From NCBI GenBank assembly GCA_014218235.1, contig CM024760.1:139081245-139145244 (forward strand): DNA of 64,000 bases, given 5' to 3'. The first letter of the stretch is position 1, and every line of letters starts with the position of its first letter. Positions 20,417 to 31,513 of this stretch are shown piece by piece. This DNA comes from Colocasia esculenta (lineage: Eukaryota > Streptophyta > Magnoliopsida > Alismatales > Araceae). The notes under the pieces are model-generated. The model did not search any database and was not told the origin of the DNA. It saw nothing but the letters and a program-made list of their open reading frames with translations. The position numbers were made by a program, and so were the translations under genes.

Positions 20417-22415
20417 ATGGAAATCAATAGGGGATTTATGGCTGAAGGGCACTCATTGTCCAGACCTCCTTTTTTTTATGGCCCTGATTATACTTATTGG
20501 AAAAACCATATGCAGGTCTTTCTGAGAGCTCAAGACTTTGAGTTGTGTAAAATCATCAGCAAAGGGCCTTATGAGCTGCCTGCTGACGAGGACACTTGGA
20601 CAAAGGAACAAATCTGCAAAAGAACCCTCAACTGGAGCGCGTTGAACACAATGCAGTGCGCCGTCCATCCAAAGGAATTCTCAAGAGTCTCCACATGTAA
20701 GTCAGCAAAAGAGATGTGGGACAAATTAGAGCTCATATACGAAGGTACATCTGAGGTAAGAGAAACCAAGGCTAGCATGCTTATATCTGAATACAAAATG
20801 TTTAAGATGAACAATGAAGAAACAATTTCAGATATGTTTTCATGCTAATAATCAATGGGTTGAAAGGCCTTAAGAAAGAGTACTCAGAAAGTGACTTAGT
20901 TAGGAAGATACTTTGGTCTCTTCCATCTTCTTGGCATACTAAGGCCACTGTCATTGAGGACTCTAAAAACCTTTCAACAATGAAATTAGATGAGCTAATT
21001 GGATCCTTGATGACCTATGAAATAAACATAAGAAGAAAAGAAACTGAAGAAAGTCCTAGGAAATCAATTGCGCTAAAAGCCCTCAACAAAAATTCCTCAA
21101 GCTCCAAGAAAGAGATCCAACATGAAAGTGATGAAAATGGAATGTCTAGTGATAGTGAGAATGATGAAATGGTCATGCTCACTAGACAGTTCAAGAAATT
21201 GCTTAAGTTCAAAAGGAAAGGATCAGGTAACTCCAAAACTTTTCCTAAGAAAGATTTTTCAAATAAGTTTGACTCAAACAAAAAATTGACGTTATTGTGT
21301 GCTATGAGTGCAAGAAACCAGGGCACATGAGAGGTGAATGCCTAGAGCTCAAGAAAAAGTTGAAGAAGAACAAGTTCACCTTCAAGAAAGCCAAAGCCAT
21401 GATGGCAACTTGGAGTGATGAAGATGAGGATGACAACGCTCATGGAAGTTCTGAAGATGAAGAGATTCAGTGCTTAATGGCAAGGAGTGAAGACTCCAAC
21501 GAGGTAAACTCTTCCTTTGAAAGCTATATTGTTGATGAATGGGAAGAGGCATACACCATGCTGTTTGAAACATTTTGTGAAATGAAGTCTGAAAATAAAG
21601 CACTGAAGAAGAAAATCACTTCACTTGTTGATAGTACATCTAATGATGAAGAGATTGCAATCCTAAATAAAGAAATTGAAATGATGAAAATTGAACAGGA
21701 AGGTCATCATGAGGAAATGGATTGCTTAAAGGAAAAATTGCAAGAAAATGAAAAGGAAAAACAAGCCTTAAGCAAATCAATTGAAACTCTCCAACTTGAG
21801 AATATAGAGATTCAGAAAAAGTTGGAAAAAGCTGAAAAGGATCTGAAAGGAAAATTTGAAGATCTTTCAAGATTTGTAAAAGGAAAGCAAAATCTTGATG
21901 CTATTTTGGGAATAAATACACATGTTGCAAAGCATGGGCTTGGGTAACAACCAGTAAAACAAAAGAAACTTGGAGATAAATTAATCACTTCCTTTGTTGA
22001 TTGTAGTCCAAGCACAAGTAAACAAGTCCCATCCAAGAGCAAGAAAGCTCAAGCCAAGGGTAAGCAATAGCAACCTACTCAAAAGACTTCATTTGCTCAG
22101 CAGCATAAGAAGTCTATCGACTGACCCAATGAGAGCTTTCGATAGGCCTGGAAGTACACTGCCAAGGGACAGCCATACAGGAAACAAAATGGTAAAATGC
22201 AAATAAATGTTCAACAAAACAGCAAAACAAATGTCATGAGAAAATCTCCATCATCATGCAATTTCTGTAAAAAGCTTGGCCATATAGAAAATCAATGCTG
22301 GAATAAATTAAACAAACTAAAATGCAAACAAGTTTGGATTCCAAAGCATTTACTTTTTGGCTTGAATGAAAAGTTTGGACCCAAAGTAATTTGGGTACCA
22401 AAATCTCTTGTCTGA
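20417..22415 (+). pseudogene. gag: B gag
   Basis: ATG at 20417 opens a copia Gag of the UBN2 type: MEINRGFMAEGH, RPPFFYGPDYTYWKNHMQ, NWSALNTMQCAVHPKEF and MWDKLELIYEGTSEVRE. Frame changes occur near 20842 and 21300. The first zinc knuckle is CYECKKPGHMRGEC (21300), then a long Lys/Glu coiled coil to 21945, a stop, and a second knuckle CNFCKKLGHIENQCW (22260) ending with VIWVPKSLV. A palindrome pair lies in the linker at 22114-22145. Dead as a gene. Confidence 0.85.
22114..22145 (+). repeat. Diverged palindrome pair in the B gag linker
   Basis: CTATCGACTG (22114) and CTTTCGATAG (22136) resemble the U3 palindromes and again start 22 bp apart. They are absent at the matching place in C, so this may be a chance or mobile copy. 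Confidence 0.35.
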
Positions 22416-22820
22416 TCCATCTATGCAGGAATGCCTAGCAGCCCAAAATCAAAACAAATGGTACTTGGATAGTGGCTGCTCGAGGCACATGACGGGCGAC
22501 AAAGAAAAATTATGTTTGCTGGTGGAAAAAGACGGAGGACAAGTTGTCTTTGGAGGTAACAACAAGGGCCAAATAATTGGCACAGGTAAGGTAGGTAAGT
22601 ATGCCTCTAACTGAATAAACAACGTACTTTTAGTTGATGGTCTTAATCACAACCTTCTTAGTATTAGTCAATTGTGTGATAAAGGACACAAAGTGGTCTT
22701 TGAGTCGAATGCATGCCAAATCATTGATAAAATTTCAGGAAGTGTCAAGTTTTCTGGAAAAAGAGTCAATAACATCTATCTAGTTGATTTAGATAAACCA
22801 GAAAACAAAAATGTGTGTTT
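22416..22820 (+). pseudogene. pro: B aspartic protease
   Basis: KWYLDSGCSRHMTGDKEK holds the DSG active site; FGGNNKGQIIGTGKVG follows, then a stop at about 22612, and the frame resumes with LLSISQLCDKGHKVVF and VNNIYLVDLDKPEN. The full domain length is present, in contrast to C. Confidence 0.8.
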
Positions 22821-23340
22821 TGTTGCTAATAAACAGGATGAGTTGATCTTGTGGCATCGAAGGCTAGGCCATGCGAGCTACAATGTGTTGCACATGATCA
22901 TGAGGATGAAGCTGGTAAATGGACTTCCTGAAATTCCCTTCAATAAAAATGACTAGAGGTATAGATCACATGTTTTCCTCCCCAAGGACACCGGAAAAAA
23001 ATGTAGTAAAGAGAAAGAATAGGACCTTGGTGGAAATGACTCGCACTCTTCTAGTTGAAAGCCAACTCACAAGAAGCTTTTGGGCAGAAGCAGTGAATAC
23101 CTCATGCTACATCATCAATAGAGCCATGGCAAGACATGTGATAAAGAAAACCCCCTATGAACTCTTAAAAGGTAAGAAACCCAGTATTGGGTATTTCAGA
23201 GTTTTTGGCTCCAAAGTCTTTATACATAACAATGATAAAGTTGATTTAGACAAGTTTGATGCCAAAAGCGATCAGGTATTTTTCTAGGATACTCAGAATA
23301 CTCTAGAGCTTATAGAGTATACAACTATAAATACAAAACA
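22821..23340 (+). pseudogene. int: B integrase with internal core deletion
   Basis: LWHRRLGHASYN (pre-integrase) leads to GLPEIPFNKND and then directly to GIDHMFSSPRTPEKN. Against C, about 115 residues are missing, including the CxxC pair, HMDLFGP and RTDHGGEF, that is, both catalytic Asp residues. The tail (ERKNRTLVEM-like, FWAEAVNTSCYIINR, TPYELLKGKKP, FGSKVFIHN) remains. Confidence 0.85.
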
Positions 23341-23768
23341 GTGGAAGAGACTCCGCATGTTGTCTTTGATGAGTACCATGCAAAAACTAACAACGCAATT
23401 CTTCGCAGGTATGGTGATGATGATGAAGGAAAAATACTGAAAAAGCTACCGCCGACAGACCAAGAAGAGGTTGTCGACAAGCCACAAGATCAAATCCCTC
23501 AAGATCAACCTCCCCAAGAACAAATTCCTCAAGATCAACCTCCCCAAGAACAAATTCCTCAAGAGCAATATCCTCAAGATCAAGACCAACCAGGTCCTTC
23601 AACAATAAGGAATGTCAGGTACTCAAAAGATCACCCACTTGATAATGTAATTGGAAATGTAAATGATAAAGTTCAAACTAGGTCTCAGGTTAGACACATT
23701 ATTGAACAAAATCATTTAGCTTTTGTCTCTCAAGTGGAACCTAAAAATGTTGAAGAGGCACTAAAATA
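23341..23768 (+). pseudogene. B integrase-RT linker with Pro/Gln repeats
   Basis: After VEETPHVVFDE the frame holds three 30-bp tandem units (23491-23580) coding for repeats of IPQDQPPQEQ type, then GPSTIRNVRYSKDHPL, a segment leading into RT. A palindrome pair (23449 and 23471, 22 bp apart) falls in coding sequence. An in-frame stop follows EEALK at 23767. Confidence 0.75.
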
Positions 23769-24800
23769 AAATTCTTGGATAGATGCTATGCATGAGGAAC
23801 TTGGGCAATTTGAAAGAAATAAAGTGTGGAGCTTAGTTCCTAGGACTCCTGAAATTTCAGTAATTGGAACAAGATGGGTATTTAGGAATAAGCTAAATGA
23901 ATAGGGTAAAGTGGTGAGAAACAAAGCTAGACTGGTAGCAAAAGGATATAATCAAGAATTTGGGATAGATTTTGAAGAATCCTTTGCACCTGTAGCTAGG
24001 CTTGAGGCATTTAGAATCTTGTTGGCATATGCATGCTCAAATAAATTCAAACTCTTTCAAATGGATGTTAAAATTGTCTTCTTGAATGGCTACATCAAAG
24101 AAGAAGTCTATGTTTCTCAACCACCTAGATTTGAGGATCATGAAAAGCCTAATCATGTTTATAAGTTGCACAAAGCTCTTTATGGTTTGAAACAGGCACC
24201 CCGAGCTTGGTACGACAGGCTAAGCAACTTTTTGGTGAGTAAACACTACACCAGAGGTAAAGTGGACCAAACTCTATTCAATATATGTGTTCACAATCAT
24301 ATAATAGTTGTTCAAGTTTATGTGGATGACATTATATTTGGTTCCACTAACCTTTCACTGTGTGAAGAATTTTCAAAACACATGCACAGTGAATTTGAGA
24401 TGAGCTTAATAGGGGAGCTTCAATTTTTTCTTGGCTTGCAGGTAAAACAACATGAAGATGGCCTCTTCATAAATCAGGAAAAGTATGTCAAGGAGTTACT
24501 GAAAAGATTTCAATTCAAACAAGCCAAGCCAGCTTCAACACCAATGAACACCAGAATTAAACTGGAAAATGATGAGAAAGATAAAATGGTAGATGCCAAG
24601 CAATTCAAAGGTATGATTGGCTCACTCCTCTACCTTACTGCAAGTAGACCAGATATTCAATTTAGTGTTTGCCTTTGTGCTAGATATCAATCAAGTCCAA
24701 AGGAAAGCCATTTGGTTGCAGTGAAAAGGATTTTCAGATATCTCTCAGGTACGTATGATTTGGGTCTTTGGTATCCAGCAGTAGCAACTTTGAATTGATC
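23769..24800 (+). pseudogene. pol: B reverse transcriptase
   Basis: Motifs: IGTRWVFRNK, then a stop at about 23901, ARLVAKGYNQEFGIDFEES, FQMDVKIVFLNG, ALYGLKQAPRAWYDRL, catalytic VYVDDIIFGS near 24318, and SRPDIQFSVCLCARYQ. The frame is lost at about 24780 before RNase H. One nonsense codon and one frameshift make it nonfunctional as sequenced. Confidence 0.88.
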
Positions 24801-25262
24801 TCATATTCTGATGCTGATTATGCTGAGTGTAAAATTGACATAAAAAGCACTAGTGGGTATTGTCAATTCCTTGGTGGTTGCATGGTTTCGTGGACATCCA
24901 AGAAGCAACACTCGGTTGCACTCTCCACTGCCGAGGCAGAATATGTTACTGCAGGGAGTTGTGCAGCTCAAGTGTTGTGGATTAAAAGTCAACTGTGTGA
25001 CTACAACATTGACATTAGATGCACACCTATCCTATGTGACAATACTAGTGCTATCAACCTTTCCAAAAACCCAATTCAACACTCAAGGACAAAACACATA
25101 GAGATTAGGCATCACTTTTTGAGAGATGAGGTAGCCGATAAGAACCTTGTACATGACTTCATTCCCACTGAAAAACAACTGGCTGATATCTTTACAAAAC
25201 CACTGTCTGAGGATAGGTTCACAACATTGAGAAGAGAATTGGGCTTGTGCAAAATGCAATGA
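24768..25262 (+). pseudogene. pol: B RNase H
   Basis: The frame contains ISYSDADYAECKID, LSTAEAEYVTAGSC, LCDNTSAINLSKNPIQHSRTK and QLADIFTKPLSEDRF, ending at the pol stop. The G of ADYAGC is changed to E. It would remove RNA from the RNA-DNA hybrid. Confidence 0.85.
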
Positions 25263-25718
25263 GACCAATGCCCAATTATGAGGTAAATGATCTTTGTGTG
25301 TAGTGACTGTGAAGTATATCAAATGGTGACATGTGAAAGAACAAGTCATGCTTGTTCGGAAACTATCATTATGCGTGAGGAAACATTCTTTGCCAAGTAT
25401 CCATAGTCTTCTTATACATGAAGGTCATTCACTTCATAATAAGGTATTTGGTTTTCTTTACTTTTGTCATACGCATCTTCTTAAAAAGAATGAATTTTTT
25501 ATGCTCACATGGTTATGGAGGTTGTGTTGTGTGCAAATGCTTGATATTGATTTGCTTGTATGATGAGTCATCACATGCACACACTATGGGGGAGTAAGGT
25601 AAAGCTAGGTGAGTAAAATTGGTAAGGGATACTTCTTATATTCCATGTGTCTTTATCCCTTATTCATATTCTTGCAAATCTCTCACAATTCAAGCCTTAA
25701 CACTGGCTTTCCAGGTAC

Positions 25719-25822
25719 ATGTCGATAGCCACCATCCCAGCTGTCGACAGCCAAGTCTTCCTAGAACATTCATTCTACTGGATTTCAGTACTTGTCGACA
25801 GGCACACACTTGCTGTCGATAG
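25719..25822 (+). promoter_or_regulatory. Internal palindrome cluster after B pol
   Basis: ATGTCGATAG 25719 and CTGTCGACAG 25741 (22 bp), TTGTCGACAG 25792 and CTGTCGATAG 25813 (21 bp). The pairs are 73 bp apart, the same distance as between pairs in the LTR of C. TATAAATA begins 86 bp after the last palindrome. Confidence 0.6.
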
Positions 25823-26280
25823 ATACAGTTATTTTGTCAATTCTTCATCTATTCTCATCCATTCTTCATGAGTACGTTTCTATTATTGATGCAAGGGGAG
25901 AATTGGGTATAAATATTCATTACAATCTTTCATAATCACAAAGTATCAAAGACATGTCCTTAATTCTAATGATTTTGAAATAATATTTTGTGCTTGAGTC
26001 TAGGTTACATCATCTAGGAAACATTGAACAAATCTAATGATTTTAGCCTAACCCACTTGAATAACTCCCTTGTGGATGCTCATGTTTCTAAAGTGGATTG
26101 ATAAGTAAGACGGTTGTTGAACTTAATGATTTTATGTGGCCTTTGACTTTACATAACTTTTAACCTTGATTTTCAAAAAAAAAAGGAGAAAAGCTACCTA
26201 TTTCTAAACTAAAAAAAAAACACAAAAAATATCAAATAAAGTTTATATGCAATGGCCAAAGGCAAAGCAATGATGAACAT

Positions 26281-26430
26281 CACTGAGTAACCGGGGACAT
26301 GGGCATCACAAATGTCTGCCTTCGCGTCAAAAAGGTTCTTTCATTACTCTGCATAATGGTATGATGGTCACACACACTGAGTAACTGGGGGTACGGGCAT
26401 CACCAATGTCTACCTTCACGTTCAAAGGTG
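26281..26430 (+). repeat. Direct repeat in the B spacer
   Basis: A block of about 55 bp containing CACTGAGTAAC, GGGCATCAC and AATGTCT starts at 26281 and again at 26375, 94 bp later. The same pair of blocks, with the same offset, is found in C at 38453 and 38547. Confidence 0.75.
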
Positions 26431-26863
26431 TACGTGATCCACATTACCACTTAACCCACACTAACTTTAAAAAAAAAAATTGTTCCATTGCAAGAAATAG
26501 AGCGAAGCCTCCAAAACATTTATATTAAGGGCAAGGGGTATTTATTGTCAATTGTTCATGTAGACATTACCTTCATTTATCAACTAAAATCACCCACTCA
26601 AGAATATGTTTTTCTTCAATGGTTCTATTCAAAGGGGTTATCTTAGGTTCATATGTTTTTGAACGGTGTTTTCTAAATGCTAAAACTTATGATTCCCTCA
26701 GTATTATCACTTAACCATTGTAGAATTTTGATGTGTCTTGATACTAGTCTTTATGACACTTTGTAAGGGTATAGACCTATTCTCAACCCTAAAATCCCAT
26801 GTGCATACTCATTTCCCACAGAAAATTCACAAAACTCAATTCTGGGACACATCTGCACTATAG

Positions 26864-26895
26864 TTGTCGACAGCTAGCTGGGCGCCTATCGATAG
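26864..26895 (+). promoter_or_regulatory. Palindrome pair upstream of B ORF2
   Basis: TTGTCGACAG (26864) and CTATCGATAG (26886) start 22 bp apart. TTAAAAAGG at 26986, 91 bp after the pair, is in the position of a TATA box, followed by a CT-rich leader and the ORF2 ATG at 27172. Confidence 0.55.
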
Positions 26896-27171
26896 CCGGC
26901 GGCATGGGCGGTTCAGAAGCCCAACCGGCGTGACCTTTGGCCAGATTTTGTGGGCCCCTTCCTTTTTAAACTTCTTCCCAACTTCTTAAAAAGGCAGCCC
27001 ACGTCTCCTCCACCCTTCCCCCTCCTTCAAAAAGCCTCTCCTCCCTCTCTCAACCCTAACCCTCCTCCATCCAGGGAGATCACCCTCGATTCTGCCCCTT
27101 CTGGTTTTTCTTCCTTCCCCTATCTTCTTCCTCTCCTCAGTGCTCCTCACCTCTCCGACCTAACCTTCTCC

Positions 27172-28398
27172 ATGGCTCCCAAGGGCAAACGACTAGTGTC
27201 TCATCGGCATCCCACTTCTTCTGCAGTTGGCGAAGGCTCTGAGGCTTCTGTCAAGCGCCGAAGCAAGCACCGGGACGACCGACTGCCGGAGCTCATTGTC
27301 CCTCCCAACCGCCAAACTTCTAAGGTCCGGGGCTCCTTCACCAAGTTTGTCCAGCCATGGTTCGTGGATTTCGAGTCCCTAGAGGACATGTTCCTCGGTC
27401 TCCAACCCCTGTTTGACACCCAGGGTTGGACGGCCTTTCTATACTCCCCAATCGCTATGACGGAGTTTTACAACAACCTGGAGTTGTCTGTTCAAGGTGA
27501 TGAGCTTTACACCACGGTAAAGGGTACCACTTTTCAAATCTCTCCAAATCTCCTTTGTCGTGCATTTCAAATTCCAAACTCAGGGGCAAATATCCTTGTC
27601 AATCCTCCTTCTGCCTCTGACTACTACACCCTCATCACTCACCAGATCTATCATCCTAGTGTCGATCACTTGAAGCTAAATGCAAATTCCTTCCCTCCAC
27701 TGAATCGTCTCATTCATCACATTTTCACCACTTTGGTCGTTCCTAAGGACGGAAGCAGGGAACTTGTCACTACAGTCCATAAGTCCCTCTTCTACTATTT
27801 CCTTAGGACTGGGCAAATTAATCACCCTCTCCTTATGGTTGACCTCATCAAACAGTGCTTTAGCAATTCCAAGAGGTCTATGCCATTTGCTTGCCCTATC
27901 ACATCTCTCCTTTCCTTCATTGGAAATCTCATCTCTGATTCTGAGTGTAAAACTCTCTCATCCCGCAGCTCCTTTGATCTCACTACAGTACATAGGATGG
28001 GCTACAAGCTTGTAGATGGGAGAGTCACAAGGACTCTCAAGGGTCAGGCGCCGGAGGTTGCCCAAGAGTTTGATACAGATGCTGAAGGTGATGGCGATGA
28101 TGAAGACTCCCAAGAAGAGCCAATGGATGCTCAGGGAGAAGATGGAGATGTTGCTGAAGACCAAACACCACAGGGTCTAGCACCATCTCTTAGAGATTTT
28201 ATTGCTGGTCAGATGGCCCAACTTTAGAACCAACTCACTACGGGCTTTGACCATCTCAATGCTCGTCTTGATCATGTTGATACAAGGATGGATGCACTGG
28301 CCGACACTCATGTACAAATTCAGCATCGGCTTACCAAGCTCTCTACGAAGTTTCATGAGTTTCGTCATCCCACTACACCTGGGAATGACAATGTCTAG
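27172..28398 (+). pseudogene. B ORF2 (plant transposon-type domain protein), one premature stop
   Basis: I choose ATG 27172 (MAPKGKRLV) because C has a matching MAPPAKK start and the upstream sequence looks like a leader. The 408-codon frame has a basic N-terminus (KRRSKHRDDRLPELIVPP), a core of about 250 residues (FVQPWFVDFESLEDMF, AFLYSPIAMTEFYNNLEL, LIHHIFTTLVVPKDGSRE), an acidic stretch and a coiled-coil-like tail. TAG at 28225 cuts off the last 57 codons. The core recalls the putative plant transposon protein domain. No membrane helix is seen. Role unknown; the basic and acidic parts suggest a nuclear or nucleic acid-linked protein. Confidence 0.65.
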
Positions 28399-28624
28399 AG
28401 AGTCTAGGATTCAGTTTGGGATATGTACTTTTTCTATTCACTAGGTTTAGCTTTGGGTCTGCTTGTTTGTTATGTTAGTCATGTCCTTTCCCTTTTTGCT
28501 TCTACTTACATCATGTACTGGACATCTTTTGTAACTGTGTGTACTTCAAATTCCATCAATGAAATCACAGTTCTTCATTTCATTTATATCCATGAATGCA
28601 TGATTTGTCTTTTCGGATGTTGTC

Positions 28625-28678
28625 AAAAGGGGGAGAAACATCAATTGTAAATTTTGTCATCATCAAAAAGGGGGAGAA
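28625..28678 (+). other. Duplicated polypurine tract of B
   Basis: AAAAGGGGGAGAAA (28625-28638) precedes AAAAAGGGGGAGAA (28665-28678), which abuts the LTR. C has the same doubling (40801-40816 and 40854-40867). Confidence 0.8.
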
Positions 28679-29977
28679 TGTTGGGTTCTCATGTGTTTAA
28701 ATGTTTTTGATGATGTGAATTCAATGGATGTTGCAATTGATGTTTGTAAAATGCCAAATTTGATAAAGACATGGATGACATATGCAAGTGCAAATATGAT
28801 CACCTGTGTATTCATTGTATCTCACTTAGAGTGTCTTTTTATGTAGGTGTGAATGTATGCAAGACAAGCACTCAATGTCAAGTGCAAAAGACTTTGTAAA
28901 AGCCTTCAAGTACACACCTGTCGATAGCTAAGAAGAAGCATGTCGACAGAAAGACCATCCAGAACAAAATAAGCTACTGGAAGCTCAATTGGGACAGTAG
29001 CTGTCGACAGCTGAAGCCCACCTATCGATAGAAATAGATGGCCTGTCGACAGCAACAAATCGCCTGTCGACAGATCCAGTTTTCCAGCACAACCATGGTT
29101 TTGGAAACCAGAATTGAGTAGTTGTCGACAGCTATGGAGTGCCTGTCGACAGCCGTAGTTTAAGTAAGATATAATGGTCAGGATATGATCTATATTTGGG
29201 AGATCCCTTTGAGTACGACTCTCCATACTTGGACACCCATATATAAAGATCATATGAAGGTATTTTCACAGAAGAAGCCACCATACCAAAACCCTAAGCA
29301 AAACCCAAGAGAAAAGCTTCTCCCTGCTGCTCTGCTTCAACCCTCCGTCCAGAGAAAAGAAGATCCATCTTTCGAACGGAGTTGAAGTTGGTTCATCCGT
29401 GGTTCAAGCTTCTACATCATATGATATTCATCAAGTTGAAGCTTGGAGATCTTTTGGACAACTAGAAAGAAGAGTTCTACATCAAGATTTGCTTCTACAT
29501 CTTAGAACTCTTCTCTTTCAATACTTTTCCTATATTTGTGTGTGTGGTAGTGATTCAAGCGTTCCTTGTGCTTGATTCACGTGTGGTTTGTTGTTCTGAT
29601 TGCATGTTTGCATCAGACAACGAGTGTGTGTGAGTTTTAGAGTTGAACTCGCTCATAAGTAGTTGTTTCTACGTGTGTGTGTGGATGTAGGATACAAGTT
29701 GTGTACTCTGAACCACCTTAAATCTTCGTGTCCTGTGGTTTGAACGTTTCACGGTAGATGTTTGGTTGGAACGTTGATTACTCACACGTTAGATAGATTG
29801 ATAGTTGTTCTACTCATAACCAACACACACATCACAGCTCGAATTTCGCACAAATCTGTTTAAGTTTTTGACAAGTCAGTGTTGGATTAAAAAGAAGGCC
29901 ATAGTGTTTCTAATTGGTGGTAATCTATTCAACCCCCCTTCTAGATTACTATTTAAGATAGTTCTGCATATCTTTCA
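28679..29977 (+). repeat. B 3' LTR
   Basis: It starts TGTTGGGTTCTCATG and ends TCTTTCA, followed by the probable target duplication CACAA. It has four palindrome pairs (28918-29152), the last ending 88 bp before TATATAAAG at 29240. Confidence 0.92.
28918..29152 (+). promoter_or_regulatory. Paired palindromes in the B 3' LTR
   Basis: Pairs start at 28918/28940, 29001/29022, 29043/29064 and 29122/29143, giving spacings of 22, 21, 21 and 21 bp. Variants include CTGTCGATAG and CTATCGATAG. Confidence 0.7.
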
Positions 29978-29982
29978 CACAA

Positions 29983-30251
29983 TCCATGAACTCTTGCACA
30001 AGGCAGCCAGTAGAAAATTCATTCCCCTTAGGCAAACTCTGAGTTGTGATAATTATAATAGGAGAGTTAATTGGTATCATCTCCGTCATCTTAAGTCTTA
30101 TAAGAAAAACCCCTCTGTAGAACCCTCCTATGACATACATGGTTCCAAATTCTTTCATGTATTCCCTGACAATGAGAAGAAGCTCTGGGATCTTCTTCAA
30201 CCCTTCTTTGATCAAATCACACCTTCTCCTTATCTTCCTAGTTCTTCTTAG
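29983..30251 (+). pseudogene. Element A ORF2, 3' part
   Basis: After B the open frame continues with HELLHKAASRKF, NPSVEPSYDIHGSKFFHVF and LLQPFFDQITPSPYLPSS, ending at TAG 30249-30251. It has no homology to B's own LTR and carries on the A sequence cut at 19068. It is taken as the C-terminus of A's ORF2; identity is uncertain. Confidence 0.5.
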
Positions 30252-30285
30252 TGTATGTACAAATTCTATTCAATTATCAATACAT

Positions 30286-30289
<4 letters not shown>

Positions 30290-30376
<87 letters not shown>
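30290..30376 (+). repeat. (TC)n microsatellite, about 43 units
   Basis: An uninterrupted TC run lies 40 bp after the ORF2 stop of element A and upstream of its polypurine tract. Confidence 0.97.
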
Positions 30377-30378
<2 letters not shown>

Positions 30379-30508
30379 TTATCCTTTCTGTTAATGGCAC
30401 AAAAGCGGGAAAGAAAGAAAAGAATAGATATATAGAACAGAACAATTTTTTTTGCATTTTACAAATTTGTTTACACTGTCTATATAAAAGATTGTTTTTG
30501 TCATTAAC

Positions 30509-30523
30509 AAAAAGGGGGAGAAT
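30509..30523 (+). other. Polypurine tract of element A
   Basis: AAAAAGGGGGAGAA followed by T and TGTTGAGCAAC resembles the polypurine tract and LTR start of B and C, marking the start of A's 3' LTR. Confidence 0.75.
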
Positions 30524-30855
30524 TGTTGAGCAACTATCCTGTAAAAATTGTTGTGCAATTATCCTTTACAAATGCCTGGTCATTGTATTTTTTCCATGAC
30601 AAAATATTTTAATATCTCCTAAACAAATTTATTGAATTATACCACACTTTATTTTGTATGAAAATTAATGTGTCAAACTAAAGGCATACATGTATTATAC
30701 TCTGTAACATTTAGTCAAATTTGTGTGTCAACACTGTCACACACTTGATAAGAAAAAATTTTCTAAGTCCACAGCGTATATTGTATACTATACTAACTCC
30801 GACTCCTCAAAAGTTGAAGTGGGCTATCGATTTTGTAAACTGTTGGCTTCACTCC
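30524..30855 (+). repeat. Element A 3' LTR, first part
   Basis: It starts TGTTGAGCAAC just after the polypurine tract and runs into CTCCGACTCCTC/AAGTTGAAGT-type repeats before C interrupts it at 30856. The same repeat family continues at 42254, confirming continuity. Confidence 0.7.
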
Positions 30856-31165
30856 TGTTGGGTTCTCATGTTGAGAAGATTGAGCTCACATTCTAATTAA
30901 TCAATACAATATGTTTTTGATGATAAACATTGATGAACATTGATGTGCAATGATGTACAGTGCAAACAAGTGATAAACAATGTGAATTGAGTTTTAAATG
31001 CATGAGATCTTCAAACAATAACTTGTCATAACAACTTGGTACAATGCTTGATTTTATGCTCATAATATCTCACTAATTATGTTTACTTTTGTAGGAGATA
31101 TACCATGCAAGACATGTGCCAAAAACAAGCTTGAAATATCAAGAAAAAGTCAAAAGACAAGGTAC

Positions 31166-31426
31166 CTGTCGACAGCAAGCAAGGACCTGTCGACAGATAC
31201 AACCAGTCAGAAAGCAACCAGTTCTGCCAAGGCATTGCCTGTCGACAGCAGGAGTTCCCCTGTCGACAGATGCAACCAGTCCGAAGATCAAAAGCTCTGG
31301 AAGGCCTGCGCCTGTCGACAGTAGCAGACCACCTGTCAACAGATGCACACAGTCAGAGCCTTCAGCCTTCTGGTTCTTCACAACTTGTCTACGCCTGTCG
31401 ACAGCAGGTGCAAGACCTGTCGACAG
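31166..31426 (+). promoter_or_regulatory. Paired palindromes in U3 of the C 5' LTR
   Basis: CTGTCGACAG pairs start at 31166/31187, 31239/31260, 31312/31333 and 31395/31417: spacing 21, 21, 21, 22 bp, with pair-to-pair steps 73, 73 and 83 bp. Only one member (CTGTCAACAG, 31333) is altered. The last ends 88 bp before the TATA box. Confidence 0.75.
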
Positions 31427-31513
31427 ACAAACGGAAAACACATTACAGGAAGTTTTGCAAGTTGCCAAACTTAGTGTTTTTATGGAGTATGACTCTCCAT
31501 ATGTTAACACTCA

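Larger units (their letters stand above)
25263..26949 (+). promoter_or_regulatory. B spacer between pol and ORF2
   Basis: There is no gene here. The spacer holds two palindrome pairs (25719-25822) with a TATA box (TATAAATA) at 25908, A-rich runs, a directly repeated block (26281 and 26375), and a last palindrome pair at 26864-26895. C has the same order. The layout suggests internal promoter modules and possibly an RNA element; both are inferences. Confidence 0.5.
19069..29977 (+). mobile_element. B: Ty1/copia element, SIRE/Maximus-like, with ORF2; defective
   Basis: Two LTRs of about 1.3 kb (19069-20362 and 28679-29977) flank a decayed gag-pol, a 1.7-kb spacer, an extra ORF2 and a duplicated polypurine tract. 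The element is inserted in ORF2 of element A. The primer-binding site is deleted and the integrase core is missing, so it could only have moved with help or before these lesions. It is related to C throughout but is clearly not a recent duplicate of it. Confidence 0.92.

Noticed and set aside
26950..28227. ORF2 as an envelope gene
   Set aside because: No signal peptide, no transmembrane helix and no furin-like site; mostly polar with acidic and coiled-coil parts.
30255..30599. Ser/Leu or Arg/Glu repeat proteins
   Set aside because: Translations of the TC microsatellite in different frames.
31166..31426. Regular repeats with spacers resembling a CRISPR array
   Set aside because: The repeats are 10-bp palindromes in plant LTRs, spacers are 11-12 and about 40-60 bp, and they recur identically in both LTRs. 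No cas gene is present and the DNA is plant.
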